Positions 21,458-32,590 of a stretch of 64,000 nt of DNA are shown in pieces; within the stretch, counting starts at the first letter, position 1, and each line of letters opens with the position of its first letter. Made by a program: the position numbers and the translations under genes. The notes beneath the pieces were generated by a model. The model was not told the DNA's origin. It saw nothing but the letters and a program-made list of their open reading frames with translations, and made no database searches. Source of the stretch: Balamuthia mandrillaris (lineage: Eukaryota > Discosea > Longamoebia > Balamuthiidae); NCBI GenBank assembly GCA_031835245.1, contig JAVKOQ010000236.1, positions 1 to 64,000 on the forward strand, in the 5' to 3' direction.

Positions 21458-23051
21458 ATGGACGAAAGGGTCACCATGCAAGCCGGCAGTTATTTTGATT
21501 TTTTGAGGGAAGCAGTGGATCCTGTTCGCTTGGTGGAAGAAATCAAGGAAAAACTTGGTGACGAAAAAGAAAAGTTCGAGGACAGCAAGGCCTGGTTTGG
21601 AGAGCGGTTGGGATCAAACGTTGTTCAAATGTTGGAAGACGGGACCCTTGTGGAGCTAGAGCACCTTCGTTTGATGTATTTTTTGATGCTACACACGGGA
21701 AAACAACTGGAAGCTTTTTGTGGCACTCGTAGCCTCCCGCACAGCGGCAAAAAGGCGGTCAAAGCCTTTCGAATTCTTCAAAGTTTTTACTGCGGCTGGG
21801 AAGAGGACATCGAACCCCCTTTCAAAGATCTTGCTGATTTTCCATTTGATGGTCCAGGGACAGAAGGTCCGCCAGAAAGGTTCCGTGAGAACCTTGGCAC
21901 TTCGTTTTCGTTGCTTGACCTGTTCCTCCAGTACATCACCTTGGACTTGCTAACCACGTGGATGAACTACACCAACCGTAAAGCAGAGATCTTGATTGGA
22001 ACCAACGAGAAGCCAAGTTATTATAAGTACGGTGCGTGGCCTCCCATATACTTTGCGAGCTGGGTTCCAGTTGCTGTGGAAGACATGAAGAGGTGGTTGG
22101 CTGTGCTACTCGGCAAAAATTGCTTGGGAAAAGGCGTGTCACGTGATGAGTTCTGGTCCTCTGGTTCTTGGTTTTCTGTGGACTTTTCACGACTGAACAA
22201 GATCATGGGAAGAGACCGATGGAGCGCTATTTCTTCCTTCTTTTGTATCTACAATCTGGATGACGACACTCCTGGTACTCACACAACTCCCTACTGGAAA
22301 GTAGCAGAACTCTTTTCATGTTTTAACCAGCGTTGTAAGGCCAATTTTTCCCCTTCCCGTTTTCTATCACACGATGAACAGTGCGTCAAGAATGGACACC
22401 CTACAGGCTTGCGACATATCAAACTGCCAAAGAAATTCGTGACCGTTGGTGTGCGGATCGAAGCGGTCTCAACAACAACTGGCGTGTTACTTGGTTTCAT
22501 GATCGATTTCCCTGGTACTACCCACTTTGATCAAACCATTGAGCTTATTCAGCAGCTGACTTACTCTGGCCATGTTCTCTTCATGGACCGACTGTACACA
22601 TCCTTCAAGTTGGTGCAAGCAGCCAAAACCTACAACACCTACATCTGCAGAACGTGTTGTACTGATTGAGGCTTCCCAGTTGCTTTGGTGAGAGAGGATT
22701 TAGAGCCTGGACAGTGGATGTCACTGCACAACCATGGTGTTAATGCTTTTGCTTGGAAGGCCTCTTCTCTGGTTCAATTCTTGTCTTCATACCACAAACC
22801 TGTTGCAAGCATTGTTCTTCGACGAGTCAAAGGACATGCTGGACGAATTGAACAGATGTGTCCAACAGCTGCTGTAGACTTCAACCTTGGAATGGGCGGA
22901 AATGACTGTGGAGATATGCTACGCTCACGGATGACAGCCCACTGCAAATCAAAAAAGTGGTGGAAAGGTTTGTTCTCTCTGTCTTTGTCTTTCTCTGTCT
23001 CTGTCTCTCTGTCTCTCGGTCTCTTTGTGTCTCTGCCTCGCTGTCTCTCTG

Positions 23052-23102
<51 letters not shown>

Positions 23103-24264
23103 GTCTCTGTCTCTGTCTCTTTCTCTTTGTCTCGCTCTTTGTTTCTTTCTCTGTCTCTCTCTTTGTCTCTTTCTCTTGTCTTTCTCTCTCTGTCTCTGTT
23201 TCTATCTCTGTATCTTTCTCTCTGTCTCTCTTTCTTTGTCTCTCTCTTGTCTTTCTCTCTGTCTCTGTTTTTATCTCTGTCTTTCTCTTTCTGTCTCTCT
23301 CTCTCTCTCTGTCTCTCTCTCTGTCTCTCTGTTTCTCTCTCTGTCTCTCTCTTTCTCTCTGTTTCTCTCTCTTGTCTCTCTCTCTCTGCCTCTCTCTCTT
23401 TGTCTCTTTCTCTGTTTCTATCTCTCTCTTGTCTCTCTCTCTCTGCCTCTCTCTCTCTTTGTCTCTTTCTCTGTTTCTATCTCTGTCTCTCTCTGTCTCT
23501 CTCTCCCTCTCTTCTTTGTCTCTTTCTCTGTTTCTCTCTCTCTTGTCTCTCTCTCTCTGCCTCTCTCTCTCTTTGTCTCTTTCTCTGTTTTTATCTCTGT
23601 CTCTCTCTCTCTCTATCTTTCTCTCTCTCTCTCTGTCTCTGGCTGTATCTCTCTCTCTATCTCTCTCTCTCTCTCTCTCTGTTTCTCTCTCTGTCTCTCT
23701 CTCTTGTCTCTCTCTCTTGTCTCTCTCTGTCTCTCTCTCTGCCTCTCTGTCTCTCTCTCTCTCTGTCTCTCTCTCTTTCTCTGCCTCTCTTTCTCTCTCT
23801 CTCCATGCTAAACAACAACCACCACAGGTTTGTTCTTTTATGTCATTGACCAAGCTATTATTTGTGTGTTTCGGATTTGGAACTTGATAGTACCAGAACA
23901 TCGCTTCAAGATGCGACGTGCTATTGAAGAGTTGATCTGTTGTTTGGTGGATGATCCCAGCTTTTTTGCAGGCGAGCAACCACAACTTCCTAATGCATCT
24001 ACCTTCACACTAACACCACCAACTAAAAAGCGCACCCGAATAAATGTTGACTGCCAACTACCAGAAGATCGCCTTAGCAAAAACTTCGCCCATTTGCCAC
24101 AGTGTAGTGGAAAACCACAAAATTGTGTGGTGTGCTACCGCAAAGATCCAGCACGCAAGAACCCCACCTGCTCTCACTTCTTCTGCTCACATTGCAACAT
24201 TACCCTCTGCATTAAGAAAGACAAAAACTGCTTCAAAGAGTACCACCAACCAAATGATCAATAA
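21458..24264 (+). pseudogene. piggyBac-like transposase with one in-frame stop
   Basis: DDE_Tnp_1_7 family. Exon 1 is 21458-22967 and exon 2 is 23828-24264; together they encode about 648 codons, the usual size. Motifs: SHDEQ (first Asp), LFMDRLYTSF (second), FNLGMGGNDCGDM (third, compare VDTVDQM), then KKWWKGLFFYVIDQA across the splice junction, and a C-terminal cysteine-rich finger (CVVC...C..FFCSHC...C). A TGA at 22667-22669 interrupts the block equivalent to CGTVRKNRRGLP; the frame is open on both sides. A neighbouring Arg codon also reads TGT, so CpG decay is likely. Intron 1 is an 860-bp TCTCTG repeat. A transcript with read-through is not expected. Confidence 0.85.
22968..23827 (+). 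repeat. 860-bp (TCTCTG)n intron of the piggyBac gene
   Basis: An intron made of CTCTGT/CTCTTT repeats. The sequence AGGTTTGTTCT occurs at both junctions (22966-22976 and 23826-23836), so the 5' and 3' splice sites lie inside a short direct repeat. Confidence 0.9.
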
Positions 24265-24558
24265 ACGCAATATTTTCCGCAATTTTTATTGTCTACAAAA
24301 ACCTATCGGCATTATAATGCTGATAGTCATGTCATAGTATTTTCATCTTTTTTGTGGACAGGGTGAAAAAGGATATATTTGGCTGCTTTTTTTCCTTTCC
24401 CTTATTTCCTCTTGTCGACAATTTTCCCCCTTTATATCCCATAATATAAGCGAAAGTACTCCCTTTTCTCCATTGCTGTTTGTCTCCAAGGGCCATGGTT
24501 TTGTATGGGTTTTTGTGGTGTTTGTTTTTTGTCTTTTATTTCACTTCCTTGTCCTTTA

Positions 24559-24787
24559 AGTCGTAATTTTGGGCTACCCCCCACTCCAAATTCGACATGG
24601 CTGGTCGATAGAAGAGAAAGCGTTGCCCTCTTTTCCCTGTCAAACAACCATTCCAGGACCCAAAAACATTCCACCTGACGCTGCAAAAACACGCAAGGGT
24701 ATCTTTATGCTTTTCTTCTCAGATTTTCTTGAGCAGCGCATTCTTCCCCACTCTCAAGAAACCCCTTGGGTAGCCCAAAATTACGAC
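24559..24787. mobile_element. 229-bp inverted-repeat element with piggyBac-like coding remnant
   Basis: GTCGTAATTTTGGGCTACCC at 24559-24578 is inverted exactly at 24768-24787. TTAA lies 1 bp outside the left end but not outside the right. Plus-strand translation of the interior gives FPCQTTIPGPKNIPP and IFMLFFSDFLEQRI, resembling the N-terminal part of piggyBac transposases. Possibly a MITE derived from a second piggyBac family. Confidence 0.55.
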
Positions 24788-24964
24788 CTATCATCGGAAA
24801 TTAAATTATCAATGATGAAGCTGAGGGTCCAACATGAGGAGTCTAGAGATAAGATTAGTCTTTTCTGTTAAATCGACTAATTTTAATACGGATTGCGCAC
24901 GAAGACATTGGTTGCCTTTTCGGTTGCAAGCAGGAGCACTACCGGCAAAAGAAGAAAGAAGGGC

Positions 24965-25768
24965 ATGATGGCGGCAGAGAAGAGCAAGGAGGAGGCGCCC
25001 GGTCTCTTGGGCATCATCGGCGGAACCAGCCTTCTGCAAAGCAGCTACTTTGCGGCGCTGGAGCGGCGGACCATCGCCACGGACCACGGCGAGGCTGTCC
25101 TCCACTTTGGCAAGGGCTTCGTCTTTGTGCAGCGGCACCACGCCGACCCCTCCGACGAGTACCGGCCCCCTCACCTCATCAACTTTTGCGCCGTCGTCTC
25201 CGCCCTGCACAAGGTGGGCGTGCAGCGGGTCATCTCCTTTGGCAGCGTGGGCTCCCTCCACCAGGACCTGCAGGTGGGGACCCTGGTCCTGGCCGACGAC
25301 TTCTTCTCCGCCTTCAACCCCCAGCTGAGCCTCTACACGGACGCCCGCAGCCACGTGGTGCCCACCATCGATGCCGACCTCCGCCAGACTATCCTTTCCC
25401 TCCTCACAAAGGACGCTCACTCCCTCCAGCTGCGTTTCTTGAGGGAGGAGGGCACCTACGTGCAGACCCAGGGACCACGCTTCGAGACCAAGGCCGAGAT
25501 CAAGGTGCTGGCTGGCTACGGGCATGTGGTCGGCATGACGGCCGCCCATGAGGTTGCCCTCTGCTGCGAGCTCGGCATCCCCATCGCCCTGCTCACCATG
25601 GTTGATAACTATGCCAACGGCGTGGCCACCGTCCCGCTCACCGTCCAACAGTTCAAGGAGGGCGTGCTTGCCAACCAAAAGACCGTTGAGGCCGTGTTGG
25701 GCTGTCTTTTGGCTCACTTTGCCCCTGCTGCCATTGCTGCCGCTTCCTCCTCCTCCTCCTCTGAATAA
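24965..25768 (+). CDS. MTAP/PNP-family nucleoside phosphorylase
   Basis: A 267-residue intronless enzyme of the 5'-methylthioadenosine/purine nucleoside phosphorylase family 2, expected to split methylthioadenosine or a related nucleoside with phosphate in methionine and purine salvage. Seen: GIIGGTSLL (phosphate loop), the SFGSVGSL block, the YVQTQGPRFETKAEI purine-site block, VVGMTAAHEVALCCELGIP and MVDNYANGV. The last motif, with VDNYANG in place of the TDYD of human MTAP, is more like prokaryotic members, so exact substrate is open. Coding GC is clearly higher than in neighbours and there are no introns, which hints at recent acquisition. Start chosen at MMAAEK; an in-frame ATG exists at 24893. 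Confidence 0.85.
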   Translation: MMAAEKSKEEAPGLLGIIGGTSLLQSSYFAALERRTIATDHGEAVLHFGKGFVFVQRHHADPSDEYRPPHLINFCAVVSALHKVGVQRVISFGSVGSLHQDLQVGTLVLADDFFSAFNPQLSLYTDARSHVVPTIDADLRQTILSLLTKDAHSLQLRFLREEGTYVQTQGPRFETKAEIKVLAGYGHVVGMTAAHEVALCCELGIPIALLTMVDNYANGVATVPLTVQQFKEGVLANQKTVEAVLGCLLAHFAPAAIAAASSSSSSE

Positions 25769-25780
25769 CAATATAACTTT

Positions 25781-25902
25781 TCTTGTTCTTCTTCTTCTTG
25801 TTGTTCTTGTTGTTCTTGTTCTTGTTCTTCTTCTTCTTGTTCTTGTTCTTCTTCTTCTTCTTCTTCTTCTTCTTCTTCTTCTTCTTCTTCTTCTTCTTGG
25901 TT
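25781..25902. repeat. (TTC/TTG)n microsatellite
   Basis: CTTCTTCTTGTTGTTC then a run of about 20 TTC units, directly 3' of the phosphorylase gene. Confidence 0.9.
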
Positions 25903-25990
25903 GCTTTGCTTCTTGTGGTATGACTATATACTTCTTACTGCGTTTGTTTTTTGGTTTTTTTTTATTTGTTGGAGCTGTTCAAACGTTTCC

Positions 25991-27123
25991 TTACCACCAG
26001 TCCAGCATCCCCAATCCATCTTCTTTGCATGTCCCCTTTTTTAAGTGGTTGATGTTCGTTTGTTTCATCAGTAAACGGAAGAGGGAGAGAGAGACAGAGA
26101 GACAGAGGGAGAGAGAGACAGAGAGACAGAGGGAGAGAGAGAGCGAGAGAGCGAGAGAGCGAGAGAGAGAGAGCGAGAGAGCGAGAGAGCGAGAGCGAGA
26201 GAGCGAGAGAGCGAGAGAGAGAATGAGTACCAGAATGGCCATGGGAGGATAGGCGTGACTGTCAGAGGAAGAAGAAGAGGAGGAGGGCTCGTTTTTGTTG
26301 GCATTGGCATCAGGCATGATGTGGTCTGGCTTTTTGGGTTTGAAGGTTTGCTTGCGTGGCGTTTCGTTGAACTGAAGGGAGGTCACCCGGAATCGAAGCT
26401 CAAAGCCAGGGTCCATGAAGAACCTGTGCTGCTCCCCTGTCTCGGATTGGTACTCCCACACCCATAGTTTTTCTGCCTTGTCGCTGTTTCTTTGTTAGAG
26501 AGGGCACCAAGGAAGTAGAAGGAAGAAGAAAGGAGCAAGAAGAACGAGAACGAAACAAAGAAGAGAGAAGATAGAAGATGCAGAGGAGAATAACAAAACT
26601 AGAAAGACGGCTCTTGAAGTTCTTCCTTTGGAATAAACACATCCTCAAAAAAGCCAAGCGACACTGCAAGAAAACAAAAATAAACACTTTGCTGCAGCAA
26701 GAAGAAAAAAAGAACAAACAAACCAGTGATGCCATCGGGAGTACTGTGCCGTAGTTTGCCAACGATGACCTCTCCTCTGAACGGCCGGAAGACCACCATA
26801 CGAAACGTTACTTTGGTGTGTGCGGAGCCATCGCCGGGATAGATGAAGCCGTCTCCTACTTTGACCACATCGTAGAGCGTGACGCCCAACCCAACTTTTG
26901 GGATCACCTGTATGCGTTTTTGATTCCTTTCTGGTCAATCTTACCTTTCTCTCATCGATTGCAAAACAAGAAAGCGGTGCCGAGCACGAGACAATGGAAT
27001 CATGATTTAATTTACCTTGTCTCCATACTTTTTGTTTAGCTCCGTTTTTATGGCATCCAACTCGTAGGAAAACTTATGCGGCGGCACCTTGACCGTGTCC
27101 GACAACAGCACCAACACAAACAT
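25991..27123 (-). CDS. POLR3H: RNA polymerase III subunit RPC8
   Basis: The Rpb7-like stalk subunit of RNA polymerase III (yeast Rpc25), which pairs with RPC9 and helps initiation. Exons (gene order): 27016-27123, 26724-26907, 26609-26663, 26231-26483, 25991-26035; 214 residues (human 204). It begins MFVLVLLSDTVKVPP as in the family, continues with the Rpb7 N-terminal fold (GDGFIYPGDGSAHTKVTFR), then the S1/OB domain (SLGFFEDVFIPKEEL, WVWEYQSETGEQHRFFMD, ELRFRV), and ends GLGMLDWW like the human GLGLLSWW tail. The 45-nt last exon is fixed by that ending. Intron 4 is a GAGAGCGAGAGA/CT repeat. Head to head with GOSR1. Confidence 0.93.
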
Positions 27124-27484
27124 CCTTTTTCTTCTTCTTCTTTTTTCTCTCTTTCACTTTCTTCTTCTTCTCTCCTGTCTGCCACTCCCGCTCTCTTATC
27201 CTCGATCGCGTCCTCGCTCATGTCTTCTCTCTTTACCTCGAGTCATCTCTCCTATCCTCGATCCGATCCTTGCTCATGTCTTCTCTCCTGTCCTCTAATT
27301 CTCTCTCTTATCTTCGATCATGTCCTTGCTCCTATCCACTCTCCTTTCCAGGTACCTTGCTGACGTGGCGTCGTTCCCCAAAAAAGAAATTCAAAAAAGA
27401 AAAAGAAGAAAAGAAAAGAATAAAAAACAAAAGATCATCCTTGGAGGGCGAGGAAGAGAGGAAGGAAAAAAAAATAACGAGCAG
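27124..27484. promoter_or_regulatory. bidirectional promoter RPC8 / GOSR1, with minisatellite
   Basis: 361 bp between two divergent start codons. It holds TTC runs and, at about 27190-27340, two to three imperfect copies of a unit of about 65 bp containing TCCTCGATC and GCTCATGTCTTCTCTC. A-rich sequence precedes the GOSR1 start. Confidence 0.5.
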
Positions 27485-28390
27485 ATGGCCACGTTTGACG
27501 AGCTAAGAAAGGAGGCACGCAAGCTGGAGACCACGTTGGACCTCAAGCTTGTGTCCTACTCCAAATTTGGGGCCAACTTTGCGCACTCGAGCCTCCTGAG
27601 GGAAGGCAGCTCTGACACGGTCTCCTTGCTGAAGAACAGCGAGCATGTGGCCAATTCTATGGCTCTCGAGGTTGAGCAGCTACTTTCCAAGGTTTTCCTC
27701 TCTCGTTCTCCCTCCTTTAGCCTGTTTTTTTTAAAAATATTTGAAGTTCACTTCTGACTCTGTGAAAAAATGAAAAAGCTGTCTGAACTGAACGAAGAGA
27801 TGGGGCGTTGCGCCACTGCTATCAATTATCCTCACCACCTACAACACCACAGACAAAAGTTGCATGAATACTCACAGGAGTTTAACAAGACTAGGGTATT
27901 CTACCTGCCTGCTCCCTCTTGTTATGCTCTTCCTCTGTTTTCTTCTCTGCTGTTTTTTTTTACTTTCTGCTTCGATGTCTTTTTTGTTGGCTTGCTTTCT
28001 CTTTGTCCCTCTCCTTCTCTCTCTCTCTCTCTCTCTTTGCTTTGTCTCTTCTATTTCATGTCTCTGCTCTTGGCTAGCTTCTCCATTGTTTAACTCAAGG
28101 TGATCCTTTTTTTTTTGGCTTTTGCAGTCAAACATTTTGGCCACGCGAGAACATGCCGAACTGTTGATATCTGTACAGCAAGACATCACGTACGGCTTAT
28201 CCCTTGCCTTATCGTCCTGCTCGTTTGCTTTGTGGTGTTTGCCTTTGCTTCTGTCTAAACCTCTTTTAGCAATATCAAAAACTCGGGCTTCAGTTCGCGG
28301 ACAGACAGCCTTCTTCGTGAACGTAGTTCTATTCATGGTTCCGATCATGTATTAGACCTTCTTACTGGGTTTGTTACTCGCTCTCTTTCG

Positions 28391-28424
<34 letters not shown>

Positions 28425-28746
28425 GCGTTTATTGTTGTCTCTCCCGTTAAACCAACCACAACAACAGACAAGCGCAGGATGTGCGAGAGGCTGTTGCCTC
28501 ACAAAGAAACTTTTTGAGAGGAACCATCTCTAAATTATCAATAGTGGGAGGTACTTTATCTTTTCCTCTGCGCTTCATTTCGTTCGCTCACCAACACTTG
28601 CTTTATCGAACAAAAAAGGGAAGCTACCGGGCATAAGCAGTTTAATAGGCACTATCAGGAAAAAGAAGTCGAGAGACTGCCTCATTCTAAGCCTCTTCAT
28701 CGCATTTTGTATCTGTTTCATACTATTCTATTGGCTACGAAACTAA
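27485..28746 (+). CDS. GOSR1: Golgi Qb-SNARE GOS28
   Basis: A v-SNARE of the Golgi (yeast Gos1) used in ER-Golgi and intra-Golgi fusion. Exons: 27485-27691, 27779-27895, 28128-28189, 28270-28368, 28468-28550, 28619-28746; 231 residues (human 250). The N-terminal block LRKEARKLETTLDLKLVSYSKF matches the family start; the SNARE motif spans about 130-190 and a single C-terminal membrane segment (LILSLFIAFCICFILFYWL) is followed by two residues. Exon 4 contains several ATGs in other frames but only one frame joins both neighbours. Introns are CT-rich. Convergent with XRN2; the stops are about 80 bp apart. Confidence 0.92.
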
Positions 28747-28826
28747 TCCCTTTTGATCTCCATAAAATTCATTTTATTTATTCATCACTAAGGCGTATCT
28801 TCGCTTTTTCGTTTCTTTTCGCTGCT

Positions 28827-31800
28827 TTACTGAGGGCCACGGGGTGGCTGCTGCTGAAACTGTTGTTGAGCGCCAAGCTGCTGGGGCTGAACCAGCTGTT
28901 GCAGTTGTTGCAACAGTTGTTGTGTCTGTTGCGGATTAACAGCTGGCGGTTGTAGTTGAGGAGGTGGCACGGGGGTGAATGCTGCTCCTTGTTGTTGTTG
29001 TTGCAAAGCGGCCAACTGAGAGAGAGCAACCACTGCTGGATTTTGTGGTGGCTGGTTGTAGACTGCTGTTTGTTGTTGGTATTGTTGTTGATGAGTATAG
29101 CCATATGAAGATGAAGATCCACCATAGTTGTTATAAGGTTGCTGCTGCTGGTGCTGCTGAGGATAGGAAGAAGATGAGCGATCATTGTTGTAGTCCCGAT
29201 AGCCTCCTCTTCCTCCACGACCTCCTTGCTGATAATGGTGATCACGGTCATCTCGTGGTTGTCTTCTATCGTAGCTTCTTCGTTCATCCCTGTAATCTCG
29301 GCTTCCGCCTCCACGATGGTGCCTGTCATCACGCCTTTCGCCATCATGGTGACGTGGTCGACGATCTTCGTAGTAATCATCTCTTCTGTCATGGCGACGG
29401 TTGCGGTCTCTGTCATCATCACGATGGTGGCTGCCACCTCTATACTGGCCTCCACTGCTTCCTCCATATTGACGACTTTCATAGGAAGGAGCGTTGCCCA
29501 ATAGTCCTGGTTGTTGTGCCCCGCCACCATCATGACCACCGTAGCCTTGTTGTTGGTAAGGTGGATAATGTGGTCCGCCGCCATAGCCATGGGGTTGATA
29601 GTATGGACCACCACGGCCACGGCCACCGCCAGCATTCCATCCCCCTCTTCCTCCTCGCACAGAGTATGGAGAAGAAGGCAGATGATGGTTGAGCATGCGT
29701 CCTGCATGTTCGCGGTGAAGACGCGTCGTTCTTAAGCTTGAAAAGTCATCCTGAGAAAGAACAGGAGGCGGCGGTACGCAGCCAGAAAGCAGCTTCGAAT
29801 CGAAGATGTGGCCCTCCGGAACGGGTGGCAAGTCGAAGATGGCTTTGTAGACCTGATTGTTGCGTGTGCCAGCCACATCAGGGATTGGACATACAACCTC
29901 TGCACCAATGGGCAGAGCATTCTCTACTCGGCGAATGGTGCCGTTGAAGCCATGCGTCAAGGATGGATCAAGAGTTACGCCTTCAGCCGGTGATGATTTG
30001 TCTTTCTCTTTGCTTGATCCTTCTTTTCCTTTTTCTTGTTCTTCCTCTTCTTGTTTCTCTTTGTCTTCGGGTGTTGTTTCAGAGCTTTGCCTTTCTTCGT
30101 AGAGGGAGGCAAATAACGGGGCAGCAGGATGAGAGCTATGAACATAGAGGAGATGGTTGCCCATTTGGTTTCTTGACTTTTCTTCTTCGGAGAAGGATCT
30201 TTCTATCACTTTCATAGCGCTTAAAAGGCGGTCCTCATCGATGAAGGGAAGAAGCGCCACCGCCTGCCAAGTATATCTTTTACCATTCATGTCCAAAGCA
30301 AAATCTTCTGGATAGAAATCAATGATGCTCGAGTCTGGATCACTCATTGCCTTTTGACATGCCGGCGGCAAACAATGGCCGCTTAAAAACAACAGAAAAA
30401 GTCAATTATGAACCCAAGATAAGGGGAGAGGTAGGGAATGGTGAGATTACCTGGCAGCAGGGAGTACACTCATGAGCTGCTCAAACGGCTTGAAAGGTGT
30501 ACCCTGTTCCATGGACGGGGACTCAGTGCTAATGTACTGCATGTCTTCAGCAAAGGGAGAATAGTGGAATGGGTAGTACCAGCCCCAAGAACGGCAACCC
30601 TGGTAGTAGTACCGCAACACCCAAACCAGCCCCTCTGCGTAGGCCTCTGCTAAGGTTGTCTTAAACCCAACATCGTTCTCGTCCACGTTGAACTTTTGTC
30701 TGTAGTAGCGCTCCTTCCAGCCCGCTTCTCCCAAGCGTACATCATCGGGAGGTTCCGGCTCTGACTCGTCATCGTCACGAGCGGATAGTAGCCCTTCAGT
30801 TTTATCGCCCGTCTGCTTTCCTTTTTCTGCTTCTGCTTCTGTTTCTTCTGTTTCTTCTTTTGCTTCTCCTTCCACTTCATCATCCGGGCTAGCTTCTTCT
30901 GCTTCTGGGCCTTCCATAGTTTCTTCTGCTTTTTGCTCTACGCCTTCGGCATCTTCGTCGTCATCATTAGCCATGATGGAAGCTTTAAGTGCCTGGGCGG
31001 CGTCTTTGTTTGTTTTTTTAGGGCTTTTGGCGATCGCTCTGCCCGTCTCATCTAACCGCTGACGTTTCTGGTCTCTCTCCTCGTTGCGAGCGAGGTGTTG
31101 AGCCAGCTCCTCCGCTTGCCGTTTCCTTGCCATGCGCGCTCGCCTTCTGCCTTCTTTTCTTCTCTGCTCTCGTCTTCTTCTCTCAACAAGAATACTGTCT
31201 TCCATCTTCCCCACTTCATGCATCAGCTGTTTGACCCTCTTGAGGTCGACTTCTCCGTGTTTGGTCAAGTAGCCACCAAGAGAGGGCAGCATTTGCTTGT
31301 AGAGCGTGCAAAGGCGGTCAATAGCCTTCTCTCGAATCTCCAGTGTGGGTAGATGCGGCAAGAAATCGTTGCCCACAAAAAAGCAGAGAAACACAAAGTC
31401 ATCAATCAGCCTCTCTAAGTCGTAGTCCTTGCTGTCTCCCCAAAGGCACTCACCAGGCGGCCGGAGGTCCACGTCCAGGTATTCCCTCAAGATTGGAATG
31501 TACACGAACTGAAAGGGCTGTCGCTTAAAGTCTTGCTCGTCGAACTCGCCTTGCTTCTCCCGTGCTTTACCTTTACACTCACTGGCCATGTGGCCTGGCT
31601 GTCCGCAGATGAAGCAGTTGTTCTGGTTGTTCTGCAAGATTACCTCTCTAAGGATGTAGAAGTGGGGCTCATGTGTGGCCAAAGACAACATTATCAAGTC
31701 AGCATCCAGCCCGTAAAGTACATGGCGAGTGTTGGGATCATAGCTGGGTTGCGCCCTTTGGTGCCGTATAAACTCCATAATCTTGTGCTCACCTTCTCCT

Positions 31801-32493
31801 GGCACGTTCGCATCCGACAATATCACTTTTACCTGTTATTTTTTTTTTTTTTTGGACAATCAGAAAAAGAGAAGTTAGAGAGATAAGAGAGAAACAAAGG
31901 CAAGCAACATACTCCTTTCCATCCAGGATCTGTGTTGAGGCGTTCCGTGATATAAAAGTCGAGTGACTCAGCCACTCGCGCCATGAACTTGGTTCCTGGT
32001 GTTATTACATTTGAATCAAACTACATTGAGAGAGAAGAGAAAGAGAGAGCGAGAGAGAGCCAGAGAAGAGAAAGAGAGCGAACGGGAGATTAGAACATTA
32101 CTTGAAAATCATAAATATGTGAAAGGAGAAACGTACACGGTGCTCTTTTGGAGGTGGCGCCTCTCGGCCCATTTTCAACAGCTCTTGACGTATCTCTTCC
32201 TCCTTCTTGGCCTTTTCTTGACTCTCCTTGCTAGCTTTAAACCTTCTGCTACGTTGTTGGTTCATCTTTGCTCTTGGAGCCACTCCATCTAGAGCAAAAC
32301 ACAAAGACAGAAGTGTCAAAAAAGGACTCGCACATCAAAGAAAAAAAGGGACATAACAGAGAAATGTTGAAAAGCACATACCGATGGCCATGAACAAAAC
32401 CTTTCGAGGCCTCACGATGGCAAAAAGGCGGTCAATGTACTCAAAGATGGCCTTCATGATTTCATCTTCATTTTCTGGTTGAGGCTGCAAAAA

Positions 32494-32531
<38 letters not shown>

Positions 32532-32546
32532 GAGAGGCGAGGGTAT

Positions 32547-32590
<44 letters not shown>

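Larger units (their letters stand above)
21270..24326 (+). mobile_element. piggyBac-like element bounded by 24-bp palindromes
   Basis: 21270-21293 and 24303-24326 are near-identical palindromic sequences (CTATCGGCA...TGCCGATAG and CTATCGGCA...TGCTGATAG), and together they form an inverted repeat of about 27 bp. They bracket the transposase. The expected TTAA target duplication is not visible directly outside them, so the true tips may lie a few bases away. Confidence 0.6.

Noticed and set aside
22667-22669. TGA as a recoded sense codon or selenocysteine
   Set aside because: Host genes here (ACMSD, the calpain-III protein, NUBP2) end normally at TGA, and the site matches Arg in relatives; ordinary decay explains it.
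22774-23985. 400-codon ORFs across the piggyBac intron (Ser-Leu or Arg-Glu repeats)
   Set aside because: Product of the TCTCTG repeat; the flanking transposase motif joins correctly only if this is removed as an intron.
25050-25551. Overlapping Arg/Pro/Ser-rich ORFs inside the phosphorylase gene
   Set aside because: GC-rich alternate frames of a clear enzyme frame.
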